Both the position numbers and the translations under genes were made by a program. The notes under the pieces were generated by a model. The model made no database searches. It saw nothing but the letters and a program-made list of their open reading frames with translations, and was not told the DNA's origin. A stretch of 5,395 bases of DNA, taken from the NCBI GenBank assembly GCA_029935695.1, contig JAOZJV010000278.1:1-5395 (forward strand), written 5' to 3'. Within the stretch, counting starts at the first letter, position 1. Each line of letters opens with the position of its first letter. This stretch comes from Candidatus Krumholzibacteriia bacterium (lineage in GTDB: Bacteria > Krumholzibacteriota > Krumholzibacteriia > LZORAL124-64-63). This document shows, piece after piece, positions 1 through 5,395 of this stretch.

Positions 1-2
1 TG

Positions 3-1538
3 CACGCCGCGGGAGCTGACAGCCTGCTTCACCAATCAGCCGCCCGAACAGCCTGGTTGGCCGCCCTGGAAAACACAACCGGGGCCATGCTCTCTCATCA
101 GCAACTGATGTTGAAAATGGATGTTGCTGCCGAACAATTCCGGCAACAGACACGACTCATGCTGGCTGCTGAAACCCGCATGCAGGCCCACGAAAATGCT
201 TTGAAAGAAGTGACCAGCGCCACCCGTCAAAATCGCAACGATCGCATCAGCACCATCAGCCAGATTATTCTATTGGTGAATGAATCCCTGGCGGCGGCAC
301 CCGACACAGACAATCCCCGCCTGCCGTCCATGCAACGCCCCCTGAAACTTCTGGCAGACCTGCCACCTATTTCCGACAAGGGCAAACAGGCCGAAGTTGT
401 GGCAGCCCTCAATGAGTTGGAAATGCTATCAATTGGATGGCCGAAATCTTCACGCCAACTCCAGAAAGCCAACAACCAGCTGGCGTCCGCAGGCAGTCTG
501 TGGCTGGCTGAAGCCAAAAACCGTGTGGATGAAAACGTCATCGAGGTTCAGAAAACCGGGCAGGCGTGGGTGCAGAAATCCCGCTTGGCTGCCTTGTGGC
601 TGATGATGGGCGCGGGCATGGTTTTCCTTCTGGCTGGAGCCGCCATTGTCAGTGCCAAACGCATTTTTGGCACTCCTTTGCAGGATGTGGCCAAGGGAAT
701 GGAGCGGGACCTCCAGGCCCTCGAACCGGTGAGCCAGCGTCTGGCCAAGGCCAGTCAATCGGTTGGCTCTGAAGGCGAGTTGCTGAACGATGAACTGAAA
801 GGTCTCTCGCGCCTCATGGGCGAACTGAATGAATCGTTGGTGTGGCACGACAAGGCTGCCAAAGAATCAGCCCAGGCCATGGCTGGCATTGGTGCCGATG
901 CCGCTGCCGCCTCTGTGGATCTTGGCAAACTGAACCACACCATGGGTGGACTGCAGGAAACTGCCGATAAAACCGAAGCCATCGTCCGGAACATCAATGA
1001 AATTGCAACCCAGACCAATCTGCTTGCCCTTAATGCGGCGGTGGAGGCGGCCCGGGCTGGCGATGCGGGAGCCGGGTTTGCCGTGGTGGCCGAAGAAGTG
1101 CGCTCCCTGGCCAACCGCTGCTCGGAAGCGGCCCAGGAAACCAGCCAACTCATCGATGAAAGCAGGGCCCGCACTGTTCAGGGTGTTGATTCGGCTTCCA
1201 AGGCGGCAGAAATTCTCACGCGCATTGATGAAGTTTCAGCCTCTGCCGGATCCCAGACCCAGGCCCTGGCCGTATCGGCAGGAAGTCACAGCCAGCAGTC
1301 CCGCCAGCTCTGTCAAAATGTCGATAAAACCTGGAAAATGGCCTCAGGAACCCTCAACGTGGCCAAAACCGCTGTGGCCAGCACCATGCCCCTGCTCACT
1401 CATTTGGCCGATTTGAAACAACTGAGCCAGAAACTGGCCCGGTTGGAATTCAAAACACCCAGGGGTTTCCGCCCGGCCCAAAAGTCCTCCATCTGGAAAC
1501 ATCCCCGCTTTCTTCGCTTTTTTATTAAACAGCAGTAA
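3..1538 (+). CDS. Methyl-accepting chemotaxis protein, 5' end outside the window
   Basis: This is a membrane chemoreceptor that would pass a ligand signal to CheA/CheW and so control motility. The reading frame is open from base 3 with no stop, so the start and first membrane helix lie upstream; a TTG at 57 is unlikely to be the real start. Residues here count from that TTG. Residues 1-175 are mostly helical and polar, and fit an all-helical extracytoplasmic sensor (4HB- or HBM-like, inferred). Residues about 177-200 are a hydrophobic membrane helix. Residues 307-365 match the signalling hairpin tip of the family, including NEIATQTNLLALNAAVEAAR and GFAVVAEEVRSLA. The linker after the membrane helix (202-261) is at best a divergent HAMP: it has a P-L pair and a DEL...L stretch but no central glycine motif. 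No CheR-binding pentapeptide of the NWETF type ends the protein; instead residues 466-493 are basic and aromatic. The MCP assignment is very secure; the ligand is unknown. Confidence 0.96.
   Translation, partial: HAAGADSLLHQSAARTAWLAALENTTGAMLSHQQLMLKMDVAAEQFRQQTRLMLAAETRMQAHENALKEVTSATRQNRNDRISTISQIILLVNESLAAAPDTDNPRLPSMQRPLKLLADLPPISDKGKQAEVVAALNELEMLSIGWPKSSRQLQKANNQLASAGSLWLAEAKNRVDENVIEVQKTGQAWVQKSRLAALWLMMGAGMVFLLAGAAIVSAKRIFGTPLQDVAKGMERDLQALEPVSQRLAKASQSVGSEGELLNDELKGLSRLMGELNESLVWHDKAAKESAQAMAGIGADAAAASVDLGKLNHTMGGLQETADKTEAIVRNINEIATQTNLLALNAAVEAARAGDAGAGFAVVAEEVRSLANRCSEAAQETSQLIDESRARTVQGVDSASKAAEILTRIDEVSASAGSQTQALAVSAGSHSQQSRQLCQNVDKTWKMASGTLNVAKTAVASTMPLLTHLADLKQLSQKLARLEFKTPRGFRPAQKSSIWKHPRFLRFFIKQQ
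585..656 (+). other. Transmembrane helix of the chemoreceptor
   Basis: About 24 residues with no charged side chain (LAALWLMMGAGMVFLLAGAA and the residues after it), followed at once by Lys-Arg. This fits the positive-inside rule with the signalling domain in the cytoplasm. It is the last membrane helix before the signalling region; the partner helix expected near the N-terminus is not in the window. Confidence 0.9.
975..1151 (+). other. MCP signalling hairpin tip (CheA/CheW contact region)
   Basis: This is the most conserved part of any chemoreceptor, where the antiparallel coiled coil turns and contacts CheA and CheW. The core QTNLLALNAAVEAARAG is intact, and GFAVVAEEVRSLA follows. One local difference from the usual consensus is Cys at residue 355 (LANRCSEAA), where Ser is common. 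An intact tip suggests a signalling-competent receptor. Confidence 0.95.
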
Positions 1539-1552
1539 ATCCAGCCGATATC

Positions 1553-1563
1553 AAAGGAGTGAT
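1553..1563 (+). promoter_or_regulatory. Near-perfect Shine-Dalgarno sequence without a well-placed start codon
   Basis: AAAGGAGTGAT lies 14 bases after the MCP stop codon and nearly matches the 16S anti-Shine-Dalgarno complement AAGGAGGTGAT. No ATG, GTG or TTG lies 5-10 bases downstream. The only overlapping start, GTG at 1559, sits inside the element and opens a 76-codon frame that overlaps the FapA-like gene out of frame and looks like no known family. The first start of the FapA-like gene is 36 bases further on. It may be a ribosome standby site, a remnant, or chance. Confidence 0.4.
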
Positions 1564-1589
1564 TAACCCATTCCCCTCAGGGATCTACT

Positions 1590-1604
1590 CGGAGTATGGA
1601 TGTG
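1590..1604 (+). promoter_or_regulatory. Ribosome binding site and start choice for the FapA-like gene
   Basis: GGAG at 1591-1594 is followed by ATG at 1596 after one base, and by in-frame GTG at 1602 after seven bases. Normal spacing is about 5-9 bases, so GTG 1602 (protein two residues shorter) is the better-spaced start, while ATG is the better codon. The frame is closed upstream by TGA at 1560-1562, and no other start codon lies between that stop and 1596, so only these two are realistic. Confidence 0.5.
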
Positions 1605-3077
1605 AACGACAACCAGGTCTTGGACCAACAAGAACAACAGCTTCCCGAAAACCTTTCAACGGGTCAGCCAGATGGTCCCCCCGAGTACTGTCTCACTATT
1701 TCCAAAGACCGTGTCAGCATTCTCCTGGACTGCCCCGATCCCCACTTCGAAACCAACAATTTGATCCATCAGATCCTGACGGATTTTAAAAAGATGGAAA
1801 TTCCTGAATATCCGGATTCTGAAATACTGACCAGCATCCTGAAATCTTCCTGCCAGCCTGGCGAATATCTGTTTGAATACACCATCATGATGGGCCAGGC
1901 CGTTTCTGCTTCCATCAATGGCCGCCTGGAGTGGGCCCGCGATTTTTTTGCTGGTGGATGGGAGATCGATGAGAAAACCGGTGCCATCGATTTTTGGGCC
2001 AAATGTGAATCCAGGTCAGTCATTGCCGGTGAACTTCTGGTGACCCTGCACCACTCCGTTGATGGGGTCCCCGGTTTGAATGTTTTTGGCAGTGAAATTC
2101 CCGTCACCAAACCAACCAAAGTCAAACTGCGCTGCGGCAAGAATGTCAGCATGGTTGAAGAAGATGGTTTCATATCTTACAAAGCCACCTGTGCAGGCCG
2201 GGTCCGGTATGCCGATGGTGTGGTGGCCGTGGATGACGTTTACACCATCAACGGCAACGTCAGCCTGGAGACCGGCAACATTGTGCACACCGGAGCGGTC
2301 ATGATTCAGGGCGATGTGGGAGCCGGCGCCACTCTCGATGTGGAAGGTGATATCATCGTCAAGGGCATGCTGGAGCCATGCAACATCAAGTGTGGCGGCA
2401 GCCTGACGGTGGCCGGTGGTATTGTTGGTGAAGAGGGCCACAGTATTATCCTGAACGGAGATCTGCTGGCGCGGTACATCAGCGAAGCAACCATTGAAGT
2501 GAATGGAGATGTGCTGGTGGGTAACGAAATAGCCCACAGCGAAATTCTGTGTCTGGGAAAAGTCAAAGTTCCAAAGGGTCGCATTGCCGGGGGCAAAACT
2601 ATTGCCCATCAAGGTATCCAGGTCAGTGAAGCGGGAGCCAGCGGATCATCGGTAACGTATCTGGTGGCCGGAATTGATCACACCCTGAGCTCGAAGGTTC
2701 ATTGGCACAACGATAAAATTATTAAACTGGAAGAGGCCCAGGAAAAAATCGAAGGTGCCTTGAGCCTTGGAAGACGGAAACGAAACCCCACAGACCAGGA
2801 ACGCAAATCGTTTGAATTTTTCAAAAAGAAAATCAACTCCATCGCCCAGGCCATTGCCGACGAGCATCAGATTATCCAGAAATTAAAGGTGGAAGCCGTC
2901 AACACAGCCGTGGAAGAAATCCTCATCACCAAAGAGCTGTGGTCCGGAACTACGATCCAGCTCGGTAAAGACAAAACCCTCGTGCGCAGTTCAGTGCTCA
3001 AGCCACGCATTGCCCAGAAGCGCAAACGCAAAGTGGTGATCCTTCCCCTCGGTGACGGGAATATGCCCGACGGTTGA
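1596..3077 (+). CDS. FapA-family (DUF342) protein
   Basis: A soluble, probably cytoplasmic protein of 493 residues (491 if it starts at GTG 1602), typical of the FapA/DUF342 family. FapA was named for a role in polar flagellar assembly in Vibrio, but many members are uncharacterised. Residues 1-30 are a polar, Gln/Pro-rich leader. Residues about 90-215 hold the FapA N-terminal domain, including the signature around VDGVPGLNVFGSEIPV (155-170) and the GKNV and AGRV segments. Residues about 215-345 are a run of short glycine-punctuated beta strands (TGNIVHTGAVMIQGDVGAG, EGDIIVKGMLE, GGIVGE, NGDVLVGNEIAHSEI), expected to form a right-handed beta-helix. Residues about 365-435 are a charged coiled coil, followed by a short beta-rich end and a basic RIAQKRKRKV stretch. 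No signal peptide or membrane helix is seen. The chemoreceptor gene lies 57 bases upstream, which supports a motility link and a possible shared transcript. The family call is firm; the flagellar role in this organism is inferred. Confidence 0.93.
   Translation: MDVNDNQVLDQQEQQLPENLSTGQPDGPPEYCLTISKDRVSILLDCPDPHFETNNLIHQILTDFKKMEIPEYPDSEILTSILKSSCQPGEYLFEYTIMMGQAVSASINGRLEWARDFFAGGWEIDEKTGAIDFWAKCESRSVIAGELLVTLHHSVDGVPGLNVFGSEIPVTKPTKVKLRCGKNVSMVEEDGFISYKATCAGRVRYADGVVAVDDVYTINGNVSLETGNIVHTGAVMIQGDVGAGATLDVEGDIIVKGMLEPCNIKCGGSLTVAGGIVGEEGHSIILNGDLLARYISEATIEVNGDVLVGNEIAHSEILCLGKVKVPKGRIAGGKTIAHQGIQVSEAGASGSSVTYLVAGIDHTLSSKVHWHNDKIIKLEEAQEKIEGALSLGRRKRNPTDQERKSFEFFKKKINSIAQAIADEHQIIQKLKVEAVNTAVEEILITKELWSGTTIQLGKDKTLVRSSVLKPRIAQKRKRKVVILPLGDGNMPDG
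2238..2630 (+). other. Glycine-punctuated beta-helix core of the FapA-like protein
   Basis: Successive short segments of about 15-20 residues alternate beta-branched or hydrophobic residues with Gly-Asp or Asn-Gly turns, such as IQGDVGAG, VEGDIIVKG, LNGDLLARY and VNGDVLVGN. This is the DUF342 repeat pattern, similar to bactofilin and polymer-forming beta-helices. The repeats are degenerate in DNA, so this is an old protein repeat and not a recent DNA duplication. Confidence 0.75.
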
Positions 3078-3160
3078 TCTGCTCTGCCGCGGATGGATGG
3101 AACTCCTGATTTCCTCTCTAATACGTTATTGTGCCCGACAGTTTGCGCATCGCCCTGACC

Positions 3161-3199
3161 TCCTCCATTTTGTGAACAACTTTTCCCGCTCACGGAGGA
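3161..3199 (+). promoter_or_regulatory. Possible hairpin masking the tex ribosome binding site
   Basis: TCCTCC at 3161-3166 is the exact reverse complement of GGAGGA at 3194-3199, which contains the tex Shine-Dalgarno core. In the mRNA these could form a 6-bp, GC-rich stem with a 27-base loop that hides the ribosome binding site. CCTCC also occurs at 3159-3163, giving a second pairing register. The stem is short and the loop long, so chance is a real alternative. Confidence 0.25.
3194..3198 (+). promoter_or_regulatory. Ribosome binding site of tex
   Basis: GGAGG sits four bases before ATG at 3203. It is a strong Shine-Dalgarno core at slightly short but acceptable spacing, and it supports this start, as does the fit of the first residues to the Tex N-terminus. 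Confidence 0.85.
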
Positions 3200-3202
3200 C
3201 TC

Positions 3203-5356
3203 ATGAACAATACACATATCTCCCGTATATCTGTAGAATTGGACATATCGTCCCGGCAGGTTGCCGCCACGGCCGCTCTATTATCCGAAGGTGCCACCGT
3301 GCCCTTCATCAGCCGTTATCGCAAGGAAGCCACCGGCAGTTTGGACGAGGTCGCCGTCACCGACATTCGTGACCGGCTGGAACAGTTGGAGGTCCTGGGC
3401 AAAAGACGCGACGCCATCATCAAGAGTCTTGTTGAGCGAGAACTTTTGACTCCTGATCTGAAGAGCAAAATTGATGGGGCTGATAACATCACTGCCCTGG
3501 AAGATATTTACCTTCCCTTCCGTCCCAAAAGACGCACCAAAGCCACCATCGCCCGGGAAGCAGGACTGGAGCCTTTGGCCCTCTGGTTGCAGGAAGCTGC
3601 CCTGGTCCCGAGTCAGGATGCTGTGGACGAAGATCCGGTGCAGCGGGCCCAGGATTTTATCAGTAAAGAAAAAGAAATTGCCTCGGCCGAAGATGCCCTT
3701 CAGGGTGCCCGGCATATATTATCAGAGATCATCAACGAAGATTCGAAAGCCCGCTCCGCCGTGCGCGATTTGTTCATCACCGCCGGCATGATCCGCACCA
3801 AAGTGGTCACTGGAAAAGAAGAAGAAGGCGCCAAATTCCGTGACTATTTTGAGTGGGAAGAACCCGTGGGCAGAGTTGCCGGCCACCGGGTGCTGGCCAT
3901 GCGGCGCGGTGAAAAGGAAAAGTTTCTCAGCATGCGCGTCAGTCCTCCGGAAGAGGCCGCGGTGCATCTGCTGGAAGGCATGTTCACCCGCAACCGCACC
4001 CGTGGCGCTGAACAAATGCGCCTGGCGGTGGCCGATGGATACCGCCGTTTGCTGGGCATGGCCCTTGAAACAGAAATCCGTCTGGACATGAAAAAAACGG
4101 CGGACGCCGAAGCCATCGGCGTCTTCTCGGCCAACTTGCGCGAGCTGCTTCTGGCAGCACCGTTGAGCCGGCGGCGCACCCTGGCGTTGGATCCGGGTTT
4201 CCGCACAGGTTGCAAACTGGTGGTGCTGAATGAGCAGGGTGATCTGGTGCACAACGACACCATCTATCCCCACACCGGAGGCCGCGGCGCTGAAGAAGCC
4301 GGCGCCAAGGTTGAGCATCTGTTGAAAAAATTCCGCGTGGAAGCTGTGGCCATCGGCAATGGCACCGCCGGACGGGAAACCGAAAGTTTTGTGCGTGCTC
4401 TGAGCACCTCCAAAGATTTGATCATCGTGATGGTGAATGAATCCGGGGCCAGTATTTATTCTGCCAGCGAAGTGGCCCGGCGTGAATTTCCCGACTACGA
4501 TCTCACTGTGCGCGGCGCCGTCAGCATTGGCCGGCGCCTGATGGACCCTTTGGCCGAGCTGGTGAAAATTGACGCCAAAAGCATCGGCGTGGGTCAATAC
4601 CAGCATGATGTGGATCAGCGTGCGTTGAAAAACGGTCTGGACGATACGGTGATGAGTTGTGTGAACGCCGTGGGCGTGGACCTGAACACCGCCAGCAAAG
4701 AGTTGCTCACTTACGTCTCTGGCCTGGGGCCTCAATTGGCCGGCAATATTGTTGATTACCGTACGGAAAATGGGGCTTTCGGAAGCCGGGCCCAGCTTAA
4801 AAAAGTACCCCGTCTGGGACCCAAGGCTTATGAACAGGCCGCCGGATTCCTGCGGGTCAGTGGCGGAAAAAATCCTCTGGACGCCAGCGCGGTTCATCCG
4901 GAAAGTTATGGTCTTGTGAAAACCATGGCCGCTGATGCGGGTTGCTCCGTGGCTGAACTGGTGGGCAATGAAACTGCCGCCTCACGCATCCGCCTGCAGC
5001 AGTATGTCACTGATGATGTGGGTTTGCCCACTCTGCAGGATATCATGGAAGAGCTGGTCAAACCCGGGCGGGATCCCCGTCAGCAGTTTGAGGTGTTCAG
5101 CTTCGCCGAGGGTGTCGAAAAAATGGAAGATCTTTCCGAAGGCATGCATCTGCCCGGCATCGTGACCAACGTGACCAACTTTGGCGCCTTCATCGATGTG
5201 GGCGTTCACCAGGACGGACTGGCGCACATCAGCCAGCTGGCCGATCGATTTGTGCGGGACCCCAACGAAGTGGTCAAGGTCGGGCAGAAGGTCCAGGCAC
5301 GGGTGCTGGACGTGGATATCGAGAGGAAGCGGATTTCTTTGTCCTTGAAGAAGTAG
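3203..5356 (+). CDS. tex: Tex-type transcription accessory protein with S1 RNA-binding domain
   Basis: A cytoplasmic nucleic-acid-binding protein of the Tex/YhgF/YdcI family, linked to transcription and RNA metabolism and related to the core of eukaryotic Spt6. It is full length at 717 residues: close to Bacillus YdcI, shorter than the roughly 770-785 of gammaproteobacterial Tex, whose extra C-terminal tail is absent here. The start is supported by GGAGG and by the typical N-terminus (LLSEGATVPFISRYRKEATG, 27-46). In order: helical N-terminal region to about 320; YqgF/RNase H-like domain about 326-455 (LALDPGFRTGCK, AIGNGTAGRETE, VNESGASIYSASEVAR); helix-hairpin-helix region about 487-550 (GVDLNTAS, VSGLGPQLA, VPRLGPKAYEQAAGFLRV); S1 domain about 645-717 (VTNVTNFGAFIDVGVHQDGL, AHISQL, RKRISLSLK). 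Asp330 and Glu413 stand at conserved acidic YqgF positions, but whether the fold is catalytic in Tex is not established. It lies 125 bases after the FapA-like gene in the same direction, so it may be a separate unit. Confidence 0.98.
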   Translation: MNNTHISRISVELDISSRQVAATAALLSEGATVPFISRYRKEATGSLDEVAVTDIRDRLEQLEVLGKRRDAIIKSLVERELLTPDLKSKIDGADNITALEDIYLPFRPKRRTKATIAREAGLEPLALWLQEAALVPSQDAVDEDPVQRAQDFISKEKEIASAEDALQGARHILSEIINEDSKARSAVRDLFITAGMIRTKVVTGKEEEGAKFRDYFEWEEPVGRVAGHRVLAMRRGEKEKFLSMRVSPPEEAAVHLLEGMFTRNRTRGAEQMRLAVADGYRRLLGMALETEIRLDMKKTADAEAIGVFSANLRELLLAAPLSRRRTLALDPGFRTGCKLVVLNEQGDLVHNDTIYPHTGGRGAEEAGAKVEHLLKKFRVEAVAIGNGTAGRETESFVRALSTSKDLIIVMVNESGASIYSASEVARREFPDYDLTVRGAVSIGRRLMDPLAELVKIDAKSIGVGQYQHDVDQRALKNGLDDTVMSCVNAVGVDLNTASKELLTYVSGLGPQLAGNIVDYRTENGAFGSRAQLKKVPRLGPKAYEQAAGFLRVSGGKNPLDASAVHPESYGLVKTMAADAGCSVAELVGNETAASRIRLQQYVTDDVGLPTLQDIMEELVKPGRDPRQQFEVFSFAEGVEKMEDLSEGMHLPGIVTNVTNFGAFIDVGVHQDGLAHISQLADRFVRDPNEVVKVGQKVQARVLDVDIERKRISLSLKK
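4178..4567 (+). other. YqgF/RNase H-like domain of Tex
   Basis: Residues about 326-455. It opens with the strand LALDPG, continues through the GNGTAGRETE loop and the NESGASIYSASE motif, and ends near the invariant SIGRRLMDPLAELVKID stretch. It is the RuvC-like fold shared with the Holliday-junction resolvase homologue YqgF. Asp330 and Glu413 are visible acidic positions. Confidence 0.85.
4661..4852 (+). other. Helix-hairpin-helix region of Tex
   Basis: Residues about 487-550 contain two hairpin motifs, SGLGPQLAGNIV and PRLGPKAYEQAA, preceded by the invariant VNAVGVDLNTAS. Such motifs bind nucleic-acid backbones without sequence specificity. Confidence 0.88.
5135..5353 (+). other. S1 RNA-binding domain of Tex
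   Basis: Residues about 645-717 form one S1 OB-fold: the opening GMHLPGIVTNVTNFGAFIDV, then DGLAHISQL, VKVGQKVQARVLDVD and the closing RKRISLSLK. The protein stops directly after the fold. S1 is the main RNA-binding part in characterised Tex proteins. Confidence 0.95.
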
Positions 5357-5395
5357 ATTGGGGTTCACGGGAAGCTGGCCGGTGGTGTTTTTGAG

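Noticed and set aside
1508..1530. T-rich stretch at the end of the MCP gene as a possible intrinsic terminator
   Set aside because: The preceding CGC...CGC is a direct, not inverted, repeat, so no stem forms before the T run, and it lies within the coding sequence.
1559..1789. 76-codon frame starting at GTG 1559 beside a strong Shine-Dalgarno sequence
   Set aside because: The GTG lies inside the AAAGGAG element, so the spacing cannot work. Most of the frame overlaps the FapA-like gene out of frame, and the product is Pro/Arg/Ser-rich with no family resemblance.
2016..2612. 198-codon - strand frame opposite the FapA-like gene
   Set aside because: It mirrors the conserved beta-helix coding region, and its His/Asn/Gly-rich product is what the reverse strand of such codons gives. 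No ribosome binding site or conserved motif supports it.
3078..3202. Search for a promoter or terminator in the FapA-tex gap
   Set aside because: TAATAC at 3119-3124 matches only three of six -10 positions and has no -35 partner at about 17 bases. No GC-rich stem followed by a T run is present. Nothing beyond the possible ribosome-binding-site pairing can be supported.
3722..4897. Long open frame (391 codons) on the - strand inside tex
   Set aside because: It lies entirely opposite a strongly conserved tex coding region, its product is rich in His/Gln/Phe/Ala without recognisable motifs, and it has no convincing ribosome binding site. It is a by-product of the codon bias of the + strand gene.
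5357..5395. Possible terminator after tex (T run near 5387-5391)
   Set aside because: The bases before the short T run do not form a convincing stem, and the window ends too soon to judge.

Overview
The window carries three genes, all on the + strand and nearly end to end: the 3' part of a methyl-accepting chemotaxis protein (MCP), a FapA/DUF342-family protein, and a complete Tex-type transcription accessory protein. The gaps are short (57 and 125 bases). I see no tRNA, rRNA, mobile element, CRISPR array, tandem repeat or convincing terminator.

Organism: a transmembrane MCP, a FapA-family protein and mid-to-high GC (about 55% by eye) suggest a motile, Gram-negative-type bacterium. A proteobacterial or deltaproteobacterial-like lineage is plausible, but the sequence does not fix the taxon. 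Tex is nearly universal in bacteria and gives little taxonomic resolution. At 717 residues it lacks the long C-terminal tail seen in gammaproteobacterial homologues.

Layout: bases 1-1538 encode the MCP, whose true start lies upstream of the window. The visible part holds most of a helical extracytoplasmic sensor region, one transmembrane helix, a poorly conserved linker where HAMP would be expected, a canonical signalling hairpin tip and an unusual basic, aromatic C-terminal tail. Bases 1596-3077 encode the FapA-like protein, with a glycine-rich beta-helix core followed by a coiled coil. Its translation start is ambiguous: ATG at 1596 is almost touching a GGAG, GTG at 1602 is well spaced from it, and a near-perfect Shine-Dalgarno sequence lies unused further upstream. 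Bases 3203-5356 encode Tex, with its N-terminal, YqgF/RNase H-like, helix-hairpin-helix and S1 regions all present.

Working together: the MCP and the FapA-like gene both fit motility control (receptor signalling and flagellar assembly or placement) and could be co-transcribed. Tex acts in general RNA and transcription metabolism and is probably a neighbour rather than a partner. The longer gap before it could hold its own control signals, including a possible hairpin that masks its ribosome binding site. I found no clear evidence of a new multi-gene system. The second-look items are the receptor's divergent linker and tail, the translation-initiation region of the FapA-like gene, and the receptor-FapA pairing.
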